From positions 1-27,693 of the forward strand of contig JAEXDU010000244.1 in the NCBI GenBank assembly GCA_023401495.1: a DNA stretch of 27,693 nucleotides, given 5' to 3'. How positions within the stretch are numbered: position 1 is the first letter of the stretch; each line of letters starts with the position of its first letter. This document shows, in pieces, positions 6,660 through 14,625 of this stretch. The translations under genes and the position numbers were made by a program. The stretch is from Bacillota bacterium. Its GTDB lineage: Bacteria > Bacillota > Clostridia > Oscillospirales > Acutalibacteraceae. Below the pieces are notes generated by a model. It was not told the origin of the DNA, did no database searches, and worked only from the letters and a program-made list of their open reading frames with translations.

Positions 6660-6708
6660 AGAGAAATGCCCTCTGCCGGTCACCACTGGCAGGGGCAAAA
6701 TTTTCTCT
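6660..6708. terminator. Long hairpin at the 3' end of the DUF3298-like gene
   Basis: AGAGAAA (6660-6666) pairs with TTTCTCT (6702-6708), enclosing GCCC-CTGCC/GGCAG-GGGC-type arms. It overlaps the stop codon region of the minus-strand gene ending at 6707. A short TTT follows on the minus strand, so a terminator or 3' stabiliser is plausible. Confidence 0.5.
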
Positions 6709-7399
6709 ATTGCTGGCAAACCGGGGGGCATTCCAGCTGATCGAATGGAATCGAGAAGGTAACGATTCCGGAAACATACGGCGCGATTTCATACTGCTGG
6801 AAATAAAAAGCCACGCTGTTATCCGTAAGATAAAACCGGTTGGGATTAAAATACCGGGTGATCAGCTTGCGGTAATTATCAAAATAAATACCGGGACATT
6901 TTCTCATGTTTTCATCGGCCTGAAACAGGATTTCATCCAGAAGCGCTTTCCGAAAGTTCGTTTTCGGATGAAAGAAATCGCACGCCTGAACAGCCCTGCA
7001 TGCTTTCAGCGACCAGGTATCGGAACGGCGGATGGTATTGCCGTGTGCCCCTCCCGTATACTCATAGGCGTCGCGATACAGGCTGACATAGCACGAATTG
7101 CAGGCAGTCACCTGATACTGCAGAACAGCGTCATACGGGTGGAAGGGCACCTTATCTTCCGAGTTGTTTGCATTAAGCAGTGCGCAGGCCGCCTGGCGAA
7201 ACAGGATTGTCGCCGCGTCGTGGAAAAAGCATTCCACCTGCCCCCAGATGCAGCGATTAATGATCGTTTCCATTCTTCCGCATTCGGGAAGCTCAAATTT
7301 CGGGTACTCAATTTTTACCGTCAATACTTCGGTTCCGGCGCTGCTGAAAGTCTTATCCAGACTGCACATCAAAAATCTGCACTCTTCCGATGAGCTCAT
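6707..7399 (-). CDS. DUF3298-like (RsiV-type C-terminal domain) protein
   Basis: A 230-residue protein of unknown function. The motif YEYTGGAHGNT (mid-protein) and the C-terminal VAFYFQQYEIAPYVSGIVTFSIPF match the DUF4163/DUF3298 arrangement of RsiV-like proteins and related anti-sigma ectodomains. Unlike RsiV it has no membrane segment or signal peptide, so it is probably cytoplasmic and not an anti-sigma factor; no sigma factor gene is adjacent. The start at 7399 follows GGGAGG with seven bases spacing; upstream in-frame ATGs at 7420 and 7405 are too early or too close. It is rich in cysteine (about ten), unusual for an exported domain. Family call moderate, function unknown. Confidence 0.75.
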   Translation of the reverse strand: MSSSEECRFLMCSLDKTFSSAGTEVLTVKIEYPKFELPECGRMETIINRCIWGQVECFFHDAATILFRQAACALLNANNSEDKVPFHPYDAVLQYQVTACNSCYVSLYRDAYEYTGGAHGNTIRRSDTWSLKACRAVQACDFFHPKTNFRKALLDEILFQADENMRKCPGIYFDNYRKLITRYFNPNRFYLTDNSVAFYFQQYEIAPYVSGIVTFSIPFDQLECPPVCQQ

Positions 7400-7488
7400 T
7401 ATCATCCCTCCCGTTTTCAATGATATGCCCCGAATTTTGCTTTAGACCATTTTTCGGGAGGATTTTCATATTCTAAAAGCAGCATAGA

Positions 7489-7519
7489 AAAAGGCCCCCG
7501 CAGAAAGCGGAGGCCTTTT
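7489..7519. terminator. Bidirectional intrinsic terminator
   Basis: AAAAGGCC-CCGC pairs with GCGG-GGCCTTTT (one offset base) around the loop AGAAA. It lies just after the end of the membrane protein gene (7531, minus) and has U-runs for both strands. It separates that gene from the DUF3298-like gene downstream. Confidence 0.88.
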
Positions 7520-7530
7520 AAAAAACCAGA

Positions 7531-8700
7531 TTAATTTTTAAATACTGCCGCACCCCGATTGGAGCGTTCCAAATAGCCGGTGGCTGCTGCCAGACGCTGA
7601 CGCACACGAAGGATTCCGCCCGCGTAAACAGCGTTGATACCGGTGGAAGAAAAAATCAAAAGGAACAGCATTGCGGTCTGGCCCCAGAAGATCGTAACAT
7701 CTGTAAAGCCGTGTACCAAAATAGCGCAGGAACAAGCGGCCAGAAGAATATTCATATTCCCGCAGGTTCTGCTGCGGAAACGAGTCAGTACAATTTTAGC
7801 CTGACAATACAAATACCCAGTAATCACCGCTGCGCCGACCAGACCAAAATTCAATAATGTATCCAGATACAGGTTGTGAGCGTGATATGTTTTGTATCCA
7901 AAATATTCTTCGCAGGCCAAGCGATAGGCTGCCGCGCCCTGGCCAAAGAACGGATGATGCTCGATTCCCTTGACGGAGGTCATCCAGATGTTGACCCGCT
8001 GATCCCACGATTGATCAATAAATTCAATGCGGGGGAACAGCTCCGGCATCATCAGACCGGCTGCCACCAGGAATATCCCGCTGACGCCGATGATCGTTGC
8101 GACTTTGCGCTTCCCTTTCAGGAAGAGGAATACAAGCACCGCAAGTCCGAGAGAAAAGATGGCCGACATGCTGGCCGAAAGATAAAGCCCCACAAGATTG
8201 CTGGCGATCACGATCAGATAAAACCGACGATTCTGTGCATTGGTAATCATCCGATAAAGAGCGATCAGAACAACAAACTCGATCATGGTCGCATAGAAAT
8301 TTGCGTTAGTGAACGTTGAAATCGGGCGGAACGAAGGCTCCGTCGCGTAAGTGGAAAGCTTTTGAAATACTGCTACCACCGCACACGCCACACTGCTCAG
8401 ACAGGCGGTATCCATCGCCTGATCAAAAAGCTGCTTCGTCATAAAGCTGCGGATATAGAACCCGCAGACCAAAAGAGCTGCGGCAAACAATGAATAAGCG
8501 CTTCCAATATGGTTATTGTATACTTGCCCGACAAAACCGGTAAACAGAAAAAATAATACAATTCCTATAGAATACGGATCTCCAAAAGCCTCTGCTCGTC
8601 TTTCGTAATTGATAACCGTCATAAATGCAATTAATGAAACGGCCGCCATACTGACATAAAACGGTAGAAAAATAGATATCGTCAGAAACAGCACCAACAT
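7531..8700 (-). CDS. O-antigen ligase/Wzy polymerase-like membrane protein
   Basis: A 389-residue (from ATG 8700) polytopic membrane protein with about ten membrane segments and a Wzy_C-type extracellular loop (QRVNIWMTSVKGIEHHPFFG through YHAHNLYLDTLLNFGLVGA). That loop is the signature of the O-antigen ligase/polymerase superfamily, which transfers or polymerises lipid-linked glycans outside the membrane. In a Gram-positive it may attach or polymerise a surface polysaccharide or teichoic-type glycan, or glycosylate pilins; no sugar genes adjoin it. Start uncertain: the frame is open upstream, and a good AAAGGAG sits nine bases before an in-frame ATT at 8760, which would add 20 residues. ATG 8700 has only a weak AAGGA. 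Promoter at 8853-8880. Confidence 0.82.
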   Translation of the reverse strand: MLVLFLTISIFLPFYVSMAAVSLIAFMTVINYERRAEAFGDPYSIGIVLFFLFTGFVGQVYNNHIGSAYSLFAAALLVCGFYIRSFMTKQLFDQAMDTACLSSVACAVVAVFQKLSTYATEPSFRPISTFTNANFYATMIEFVVLIALYRMITNAQNRRFYLIVIASNLVGLYLSASMSAIFSLGLAVLVFLFLKGKRKVATIIGVSGIFLVAAGLMMPELFPRIEFIDQSWDQRVNIWMTSVKGIEHHPFFGQGAAAYRLACEEYFGYKTYHAHNLYLDTLLNFGLVGAAVITGYLYCQAKIVLTRFRSRTCGNMNILLAACSCAILVHGFTDVTIFWGQTAMLFLLIFSSTGINAVYAGGILRVRQRLAAATGYLERSNRGAAVFKN

Positions 8701-8852
8701 GCCGTTCAGGTCCTTGCCCGATTTTAAAGAGATAAAATCGAACGCGTCTTGCTTAAAAATGGTATCAATCTCCTTTCTTTCTGCAGCAGAAATTCACCTG
8801 CACAGAATTGTGAAATTACAACTCATTTTCTGTTCACCTTCACTAATCATCC

Positions 8853-8880
8853 ATTATACCACAAATAAGATTTGCAACAA
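8853..8880 (-). promoter_or_regulatory. Promoter of the O-antigen-ligase-like gene
   Basis: Minus strand TTGTTG (8875-8880), 16 bases, TATAAT (8853-8858), with TG two bases upstream of the -10 region (TGTGG before TATAAT). It lies in the divergent region shared with the P-type ATPase gene, for which a -10-like TATACT at 9000-9005 is visible but no good -35. Confidence 0.7.
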
Positions 8881-9034
8881 GACGCATAATTGTTAAATGG
8901 AGAAATGCCATATCTGCGTTTTTTGGATAACTCTACAAAAATTATGACGTGATTTTGAATTTTCAGAGATTGAAGCCAATCCTTTTTTCCATTTAGGGTA
9001 TACTTGTTAAAAAACATAAGGTGGATGAAAACAA

Positions 9035-11443
9035 ATGACTGAACCGTCACAAACTTATTTTGAACGGTTTCATCCCGACTATACAACCGGACTGACGCAG
9101 GAACAAATTGACCAGCGACGTCAGCAAGGTCTTTTTAACGGGGAATCAGACATAAAGACAAAGTCGGTGAAAGAAATTGTTTTGCAGAATATTGTTACAC
9201 CCTTCAACATATTAAACGCCGTTCTGGCCTCTTTGATTTTACTGGTGGGTTCTTATAAAAACCTGCTGTTTATGGGTGTCATCCTCAGCAACCTTCTGAT
9301 CGGAATCTTTCAGGAAATTCGTGCCAAACGAACCATAGATCGCCTGGCTCTGATCGCCGAGCCGAAAGCCAAGGTGATCCGAAACGGCGAACAGCTCACC
9401 ATTGAAGTCCACGACGTCGTTCTGGACGATATTCTGTTTCTGGAAGCGGGCAACCAAATCTGCACCGATTGTATCATATGCAACGGCGAGTGCGAAGTAA
9501 ACGAATCCCTGCTGACCGGCGAATCCGATCCTGTACCCAAAAAGCCGGGCGACACGATGCTTTCGGGCAGTTTTATCGTCAGCGGAGCCTGCCACGCACA
9601 GGTAGAACATGTTGGAAAGGACAATTACGCGGAGCAGATTTCTCAGGATGCCAAATACCTGAAAAAGCCAAATTCCGAAATCATGACCTGGATTAACCGC
9701 ATCATTCAGGTGATTGGCGCTATCATCGTACCGATCGGGCTGATCCTGTTTTATAAGCAGCACTATGTCCTGCAGACCGGATTTTCCAAATCGATCGTCA
9801 GCACAGTGGGCGCTCTGGTCGGCATGATCCCCGAGGGGCTGGTGCTTTTGACGAGCGTTGTGCTGGCTGTCAGTGTCATTCGCCTTGCTTCGCACAAAAC
9901 GCTTGTTCAGGAGCTGTATTGCATTGAAACGCTGGCCCGCGTCGATGTCCTGTGCCTGGACAAGACCGGTACGATTACCGAAGGCACCTTACAGTTTGAC
10001 GACCTGGTTCTTTGTAATGGAACGGAACAGAAACAGGCGGAAACCGCCCTGTGCGCGCTGACTACCGCGCTGCCGGACAATAACCCCACCATGGATGCGG
10101 TGCGCAAAAGCTTCTCTTCCCCTCCCGGTTGGAACTGTGAGGAGATCATCCCGTTCTCGTCCGCTAAAAAGTGGAGCGGCGCTTTTTTTGAAAACCAGGG
10201 CAGTTTTATCCTCGGCGCGCCGGAGATTCTTTTGCCGGACAAGTCCTCCGACATCCGGCGCGACTCCGATTCTTATGCGCAAAGCGGGCAGCGGGTTCTG
10301 CTTCTGGTAAAATCCGCTGGTCGCTTTCAGGAAAAGGAACTCCCGGGTGAACTGGAGCCGATGGCTCTGCTTTTGTTCAGCGACAGAATCAGGCCGGAAG
10401 CCCCCCAGACACTGATGTATTTTGCCGAGCAGGGCGTTGATCTCAAAGTGATTTCGGGCGACAATCCCATTACGGTTTCAAACATCGCCCAAAAGGCCGG
10501 CATGGAAAATGCAGACAACTACGTGGATGCGACGACTCTGAAAACTTCGGAAGATTTGGAGGAAGCCGCCGAACGCTACACCGTTTTCGGCCGTGTAACC
10601 CCGCAGCAGAAGCTCGATCTCGTCAAAATACTGAAGGCGAAACATCACACGGTCGCGATGACGGGCGACGGTGTTAACGATGTTCTGGCCCTGAAGGAGG
10701 CCGACTGCAGCATTGCGATGGCTTCGGGAAGCGACGCCGCCAGAACCGTTTCTCAGCTGGTGCTGCTGGACTCGAATTTCGCCTCTCTGCCGAAGGTGGT
10801 GCACGAAGGGCGGCGTTCGATCAACAATCTTCAGCGTTCGGCCTGCCTGTTTCTGGTAAAAGCGTTCTTCTCGGCGATTATCGCCGTGTACTTTATCTTT
10901 GCACCGTATGACTATCCCCTGCAGCCCATTCAGTTCTCTCTGATCAATCTGTTTGCAATCGGCGTACCGTCCTTTATTCTGGCAATGGAACCGAATAAAG
11001 ACAGAATCCGGGGGAAATTCATCGTCAACATCCTTACAAAATCCCTGCCAGGCATGCTCGCCATGGCGCTCACGATCATCATTTTGATGCCGGTTGGTAC
11101 CTTCTTTCATTTGTCGGACGATCAGGTATCCACCGTCAGCGTGATTCTGATCGGCGCTACCGGCCTGATGAATCTGCTGAGCATTTGCCTGCCGTTCAAC
11201 ACCCTGCGAAAGGTGCTGTTCTACTGTATGTCCCTCGGATTTTTAACCGCTATGCTGCTGTTCCATGACTTCTTCTCTCTGGTTCACCTCAACGCGTCGA
11301 TGCTGCTGGTGATTGCGGTGATGATGATCTTTTCGGCGTGTGTGATCACAATCATCTACCGTATGGTTAAGGGTATTTACCATCTGGAGGCCGTCCCCGC
11401 CGTACACGCGGAGAAAACCCGCAAAAAGAAAAAAATTCTCTGA
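9035..11443 (+). CDS. Cation-translocating P-type ATPase, Exp7-like
   Basis: An 802-residue P-type ATPase that pumps an unidentified cation across the plasma membrane. In order: two N-terminal membrane segments (about 58-92); actuator TGES (161-164); two segments, the second with PEGL (266-269); phosphorylation site DKTGT (D309); nucleotide-binding domain; TGDGVND hinge (543-549); six C-terminal segments. PEGL replaces the PEGLP of Ca/Na,K pumps, and there is no CPC motif or N-terminal metal-binding domain, so it is not a copper/zinc P1B pump. It resembles the group around pneumococcal Exp7, for which calcium or other cations have been considered. AAGGTGG lies about ten bases upstream. Single-gene unit; terminator at 11625. 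Confidence 0.88.
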   Translation: MTEPSQTYFERFHPDYTTGLTQEQIDQRRQQGLFNGESDIKTKSVKEIVLQNIVTPFNILNAVLASLILLVGSYKNLLFMGVILSNLLIGIFQEIRAKRTIDRLALIAEPKAKVIRNGEQLTIEVHDVVLDDILFLEAGNQICTDCIICNGECEVNESLLTGESDPVPKKPGDTMLSGSFIVSGACHAQVEHVGKDNYAEQISQDAKYLKKPNSEIMTWINRIIQVIGAIIVPIGLILFYKQHYVLQTGFSKSIVSTVGALVGMIPEGLVLLTSVVLAVSVIRLASHKTLVQELYCIETLARVDVLCLDKTGTITEGTLQFDDLVLCNGTEQKQAETALCALTTALPDNNPTMDAVRKSFSSPPGWNCEEIIPFSSAKKWSGAFFENQGSFILGAPEILLPDKSSDIRRDSDSYAQSGQRVLLLVKSAGRFQEKELPGELEPMALLLFSDRIRPEAPQTLMYFAEQGVDLKVISGDNPITVSNIAQKAGMENADNYVDATTLKTSEDLEEAAERYTVFGRVTPQQKLDLVKILKAKHHTVAMTGDGVNDVLALKEADCSIAMASGSDAARTVSQLVLLDSNFASLPKVVHEGRRSINNLQRSACLFLVKAFFSAIIAVYFIFAPYDYPLQPIQFSLINLFAIGVPSFILAMEPNKDRIRGKFIVNILTKSLPGMLAMALTIIILMPVGTFFHLSDDQVSTVSVILIGATGLMNLLSICLPFNTLRKVLFYCMSLGFLTAMLLFHDFFSLVHLNASMLLVIAVMMIFSACVITIIYRMVKGIYHLEAVPAVHAEKTRKKKKIL

Positions 11444-11831
11444 GTTTTTCCCGCTGCTTCAGGTTACACGCGGCAACCTGGAGCAATATTAATGGTCTGA
11501 ATCAAACGAAAGTATCGACATGCAAAGCACTTTCAGGTGTTGCATACGCAGCAGGATTCTGTGGCCTTTGGGCGAAGACTCACTTTAGCACAGGAAATTT
11601 AGGATTCATCCTCTTAAACTCAGAAAAAACAAGCCGGTAGTCTCAATGACTGCCGGCTTGTTTTTGATTCCGGGATCTCTTCTCCGGGAGTTGGGAAATC
11701 CCCTAATCCGCACCTTTCCATATATGCCCAAAATCACCAATATCTACCGGTTCCTTGGTGCAGGGCAATGGCTTATAATGGATTTGTATCCTGTTACAGC
11801 AACCCAAAAGAAATATTGAAGGAGTGTTCTA
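11444..11831 (+). other. Intergenic spacer after P-type ATPase
   Basis: 388 bases without a gene. It holds a small CAGGTT/AACCTG hairpin just after the ATPase stop (about 11459-11480) and the terminator at 11625-11665. The remaining 165 bases before the zinc-ribbon gene should carry its promoter. No near-consensus box was found, and nothing else is recognised. Confidence 0.5.
11625..11665 (+). terminator. Intrinsic terminator of the P-type ATPase unit
   Basis: AAAAACAAGCCGG-AGTC pairs with GACT-CCGGCTTGTTTTT around TCAAT, one mismatch in the stem, with a T5 tail. It lies 180 bases after the ATPase stop. Confidence 0.88.
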
Positions 11832-13589
11832 ATGACTTGCACAAAATGCGGAAGTACCACGAGCAACGGGGAATCTTTATGCGAACAATGCTCGGGTGAA
11901 GAAAATGGATCGATCTCGTTGAATGGGGCCGGGCCGGGAAAGCCCAGAAAAATCAAAATCGCCATCATAGCACTGATATCAGTTTTTGTTCTGCTGGCCG
12001 GAGCTGTTACGGTCGGTAAACTCTTTTTCAACCGTGATTTCATGCAACTGATTCAGGGCAAAACCAAATACGCACAAAACATCGAGCTGGCAACGGCACA
12101 AGAGAGCGCGAAACAGCTCGTATCCATCCTGGATAAAGGCGTCGGTCTGGCTCAGAGCTATGATAAGCCGAAAACACTGAATTCCACCGTGCAGTTCAAT
12201 GTTAAATTACAAGATCAGCTTTTAAAAGATCTTAATCTTCCGGCGGAACAGTCCGCGGCGGTTCAGAAGACGATGGAATACCTGAACAGCCTGAACATGA
12301 GCGCAAAAACGCTTATCAATGAAAAAGGCACACAAACCAGCCTTACAATAACAGATCCGTCCGCGCTGAAGCTGACTGTTGATTCACTGGTTTACAAGGA
12401 CGGGAAAACGTATATACATATCCCCGAAATTCTGAACAAATACATGGTAGCTGAGAGCTATCCGGCTTCTCAGGTGACCCCTTACAGCATTTCGCAAATA
12501 AAATACGACCCGGTAAAACTGCAGGCCAGCCTGGACAACCTTGCCTCTATTTATGCGAATTCCCTTTCCGCAGCAGCAATGAAAGCGGAAAACGAGCAGA
12601 GCATTACGGTTGACGGTGTAACGGTTCAGGGCCAGAGGCTGACGTCCTCACTGACTGCACCCCAGACCGCGGCCATGGTAAAAGCAATTGCAGAGGCCGC
12701 CAAGAATGACGATTACCTTTACACCTTTGTGTCAGACAATTACAGTCTGTTTGCAAGATTCGCCGGAACCGATGCGCAGGCGTCTTCGGAGAAGCTTACA
12801 AAAGAAAACTACGGCAAACTCATCGACGAGCTTTTCACCAGCCTGAATCTGGAAAAGGACGGCGTCACTTTTTCCGCGGTTTCCTATCTCTCTCAGAATG
12901 GAGACTTGCTGGCCCATTCTTATGAAAGCCAGGACAACACTGGAAAAGCACAGTTGAACTATATGATCACTGACGAGAAGTATGCGGTTGAATTCCTGAT
13001 CGACCAGGAAACCGGTTTCCTTTTCACCAACACAAAAACCGCTGAAGGAACCGGTAAAATACACCTGGACATCCGAAGCGATGAGGATCCGAAAAATATC
13101 GGCATAAATGTAGATTATTCCGGATGCAAGATGGTTCCGTTCCTGGATTCCGAGACTTTGGTCGGCACTTATACGGTTTCCCTGTACGATCCCAATCATG
13201 AAATCGGGAAATATGTAGAGGAATCCGAGCTTCCGGCAGCGTTCAATCAGCTGGATCAAGCAAGTTTAAGAGTGGAGACCACTCTGAATGGGGACGAGCT
13301 CAGCGACCACATCCAACTGGACATCCCCAACGTTCTGTCGTCGCTGATAGTTCAAAAAACCAGCGGTACGATCGGTAATCCGTCCATTCCCTCCCAGCCC
13401 GAGCCGAGCCTGGTGGTAGACCTTTCCAAAGATGAATCCGGTGAGGCAATGAACGAGCTGTCCATAGGCGGGATCAAGTTCCTGGCCGAAACACTGAAAA
13501 AAGATCCCGAGCTGGCGGCTGTTTTTGCCGCATTCGGAATTCCCAAAGAGCAGATTGAGATACTTGCCGCCTACTATGCTCAAGCGTAA
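11832..13589 (+). CDS. Zinc-ribbon protein with one membrane segment and large extracellular region
   Basis: A 585-residue protein of unknown function. The N-terminus has a zinc ribbon (CTKC at 3-6 and CEQC at 17-20), then a single membrane helix (about 43-65). The remaining ~520 residues are predicted outside and show no catalytic motif I recognise; composition is Ser/Thr/Gln/Asn-rich with alternating strand-like patterns. Such proteins, with a cytoplasmic ribbon and an exported beta-rich part, are frequent in Clostridia and often annotated only as zinc-ribbon proteins. AAGGAG lies seven bases before ATG 11832. It stands alone between terminators, so it is a single-gene unit. A sensor or envelope-stress role is only speculation. 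Confidence 0.8.
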   Translation: MTCTKCGSTTSNGESLCEQCSGEENGSISLNGAGPGKPRKIKIAIIALISVFVLLAGAVTVGKLFFNRDFMQLIQGKTKYAQNIELATAQESAKQLVSILDKGVGLAQSYDKPKTLNSTVQFNVKLQDQLLKDLNLPAEQSAAVQKTMEYLNSLNMSAKTLINEKGTQTSLTITDPSALKLTVDSLVYKDGKTYIHIPEILNKYMVAESYPASQVTPYSISQIKYDPVKLQASLDNLASIYANSLSAAAMKAENEQSITVDGVTVQGQRLTSSLTAPQTAAMVKAIAEAAKNDDYLYTFVSDNYSLFARFAGTDAQASSEKLTKENYGKLIDELFTSLNLEKDGVTFSAVSYLSQNGDLLAHSYESQDNTGKAQLNYMITDEKYAVEFLIDQETGFLFTNTKTAEGTGKIHLDIRSDEDPKNIGINVDYSGCKMVPFLDSETLVGTYTVSLYDPNHEIGKYVEESELPAAFNQLDQASLRVETTLNGDELSDHIQLDIPNVLSSLIVQKTSGTIGNPSIPSQPEPSLVVDLSKDESGEAMNELSIGGIKFLAETLKKDPELAAVFAAFGIPKEQIEILAAYYAQA

Positions 13590-13640
13590 CACGGCAATTC
13601 TGATGAACAATTGAAGAACGATAAAAAATCGAACCACAAT

Positions 13641-13679
13641 AAAACAGGGAGGCAGCAAATCGGCTGCCTCCCTGTTTTT
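13641..13679 (+). terminator. Intrinsic terminator of the zinc-ribbon gene
   Basis: A perfect 16-bp stem (AAAACAGGGAGGCAGC and its complement) with a six-base loop, ending in T5. It is 51 bases after the stop codon. Confidence 0.93.
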
Positions 13680-13753
13680 AGTCATAATTGCTTATTTGGA
13701 TTTTCTGAGATGTACGCTTCCTTTCGCGTGTCAGAACCTTGGGTATGGTTTTA

Positions 13754-13805
13754 CAGCGGGCACAGCTTTGGTTTTTCTTGCTCAAAGCAGCCCGCTGATT
13801 TTTTC
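13754..13805. terminator. Hairpin between convergent genes
   Basis: CAGCGGGC (13754-13761) pairs with GCCCGCTG (13790-13797), with an inner GCTTTG/CAAAGC stem; ATTTTTT follows on the plus strand. It may be a second plus-strand terminator and could also stop minus-strand transcription from the amidase gene ending at 13824. Confidence 0.55.
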
Positions 13806-13823
13806 AGGCAGCGTTTTCTTCTG

Positions 13824-14561
13824 TCAGCGTATAAACTGGCTGCTGGAATAGCCGATGATGCCGTTGTAATTGACAACATACCATCCCTGCCATTCTCCCA
13901 GAACGGTAATTGTGGCGCCATTGGGTGCCTGACCGATCACGGCGGCATCCAGGCTGGGTCTGTTGCGAATGTTCAGATTCCCTCCCTGTGTTACAACCTT
14001 TGCGGTACGCGCCGGCTGAGGATTATCGATAAACGGGATTCCGAAAATCTCCGTCAGGGATTTTACCAGATTGGCCGCGATTTCCGGCATATGGGTCACC
14101 AGCCATTCTGCATCTTCGGGATTGTCGTGGTACGCCGTTTCAATCAGAACCGCCGGGGCGTTTGTCTTTGTGATCTCCGCCAGCGTTGTGGTCGGCATCG
14201 TGCGCACCCTGTCGGGCAGGGGATAAATCTCTTTGTAATTTCTGGCAATAATCTCCGCCGCACGGCTTCCGGCAGTGCTGTATGGATAGTAGTAGACATC
14301 GGTGCCGCGCAATTGGCCGGAAAGTTGTGGGGGCGCAGCATTGGAATGCAGTGCCAGATGCAGGTCGTAATACCCTGCGTTAGACTCGCGGATTGCCTGG
14401 CCGAGAGTCATGCCGACCGTATTTCGCGTAAAGCGGATTCCATTGGCGCGCAGGTACGGCTCCATATTGTCCGCGAGAATATTCATATGATATTGCTCAC
14501 TTCCGCCGTTTACGTACTCATTATACGGCTGCAGGGACGGACTAAGATAAATATTGGGCAT
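13824..14561 (-). CDS. N-acetylmuramoyl-L-alanine amidase (amidase_3) with C-terminal SH3 domain
   Basis: A 245-residue wall hydrolase predicted to cut between MurNAc and L-Ala. The amidase_3 domain spans about 1-175, with E22 (GGSEQYHMN), H72 (HLALHSNA) and E141 (PAVLIETAYHDN) as expected zinc/catalytic residues. A bacterial SH3 domain fills about 186-245 (NLNIRNRPS...GYSSSQFI). The first zinc-binding His of the usual DPGHGG motif is absent: the N-terminus reads YLSPSLQPYNEY. No signal peptide is seen. ATG 14561 follows AAGGAGG by nine bases; an earlier ATG at 14597 has no such site. It lies 64 bases downstream of the polysaccharide deacetylase gene on the same strand and may be co-transcribed. 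Confidence 0.87.
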   Translation of the reverse strand: MPNIYLSPSLQPYNEYVNGGSEQYHMNILADNMEPYLRANGIRFTRNTVGMTLGQAIRESNAGYYDLHLALHSNAAPPQLSGQLRGTDVYYYPYSTAGSRAAEIIARNYKEIYPLPDRVRTMPTTTLAEITKTNAPAVLIETAYHDNPEDAEWLVTHMPEIAANLVKSLTEIFGIPFIDNPQPARTAKVVTQGGNLNIRNRPSLDAAVIGQAPNGATITVLGEWQGWYVVNYNGIIGYSSSQFIR

Positions 14562-14625
14562 AGACAGCTTCCTCCTTTTGTTCCATGATATGCACAAAAG
14601 AAAGAACCGGTAATCACAAGAAGGA

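Larger units (their letters stand above)
5972..6706. other. 735-bp noncoding region with repeated promoter-hairpin motif
   Basis: No credible gene on either strand: the longest open frame (plus, 6301-6528) lacks a ribosome binding site and protein-like composition. The minus strand holds two copies of TATAATAACCTCACGG (near 6500 and 6622). Many hairpins follow: 6575-6613, 6472-6484, a TTTTCAA-GCGC/GCGC-ACTTTGAAA stem around 6355-6433, AGGCG/CGCCT near 6286-6314, GCAGG/CCTGC near 6185-6196, and GCCCC/GGGGC near 6068-6083. The high potential for RNA structure suggests one or more noncoding RNAs or a long leader for the HD-domain gene at 5971. Confidence 0.5.

Noticed and set aside
13611..14588. 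Plus-strand open frame of 325 codons.
   Set aside because: Antisense to the amidase_3-SH3 gene, and it starts inside the zinc-ribbon gene's terminator region. No family features.
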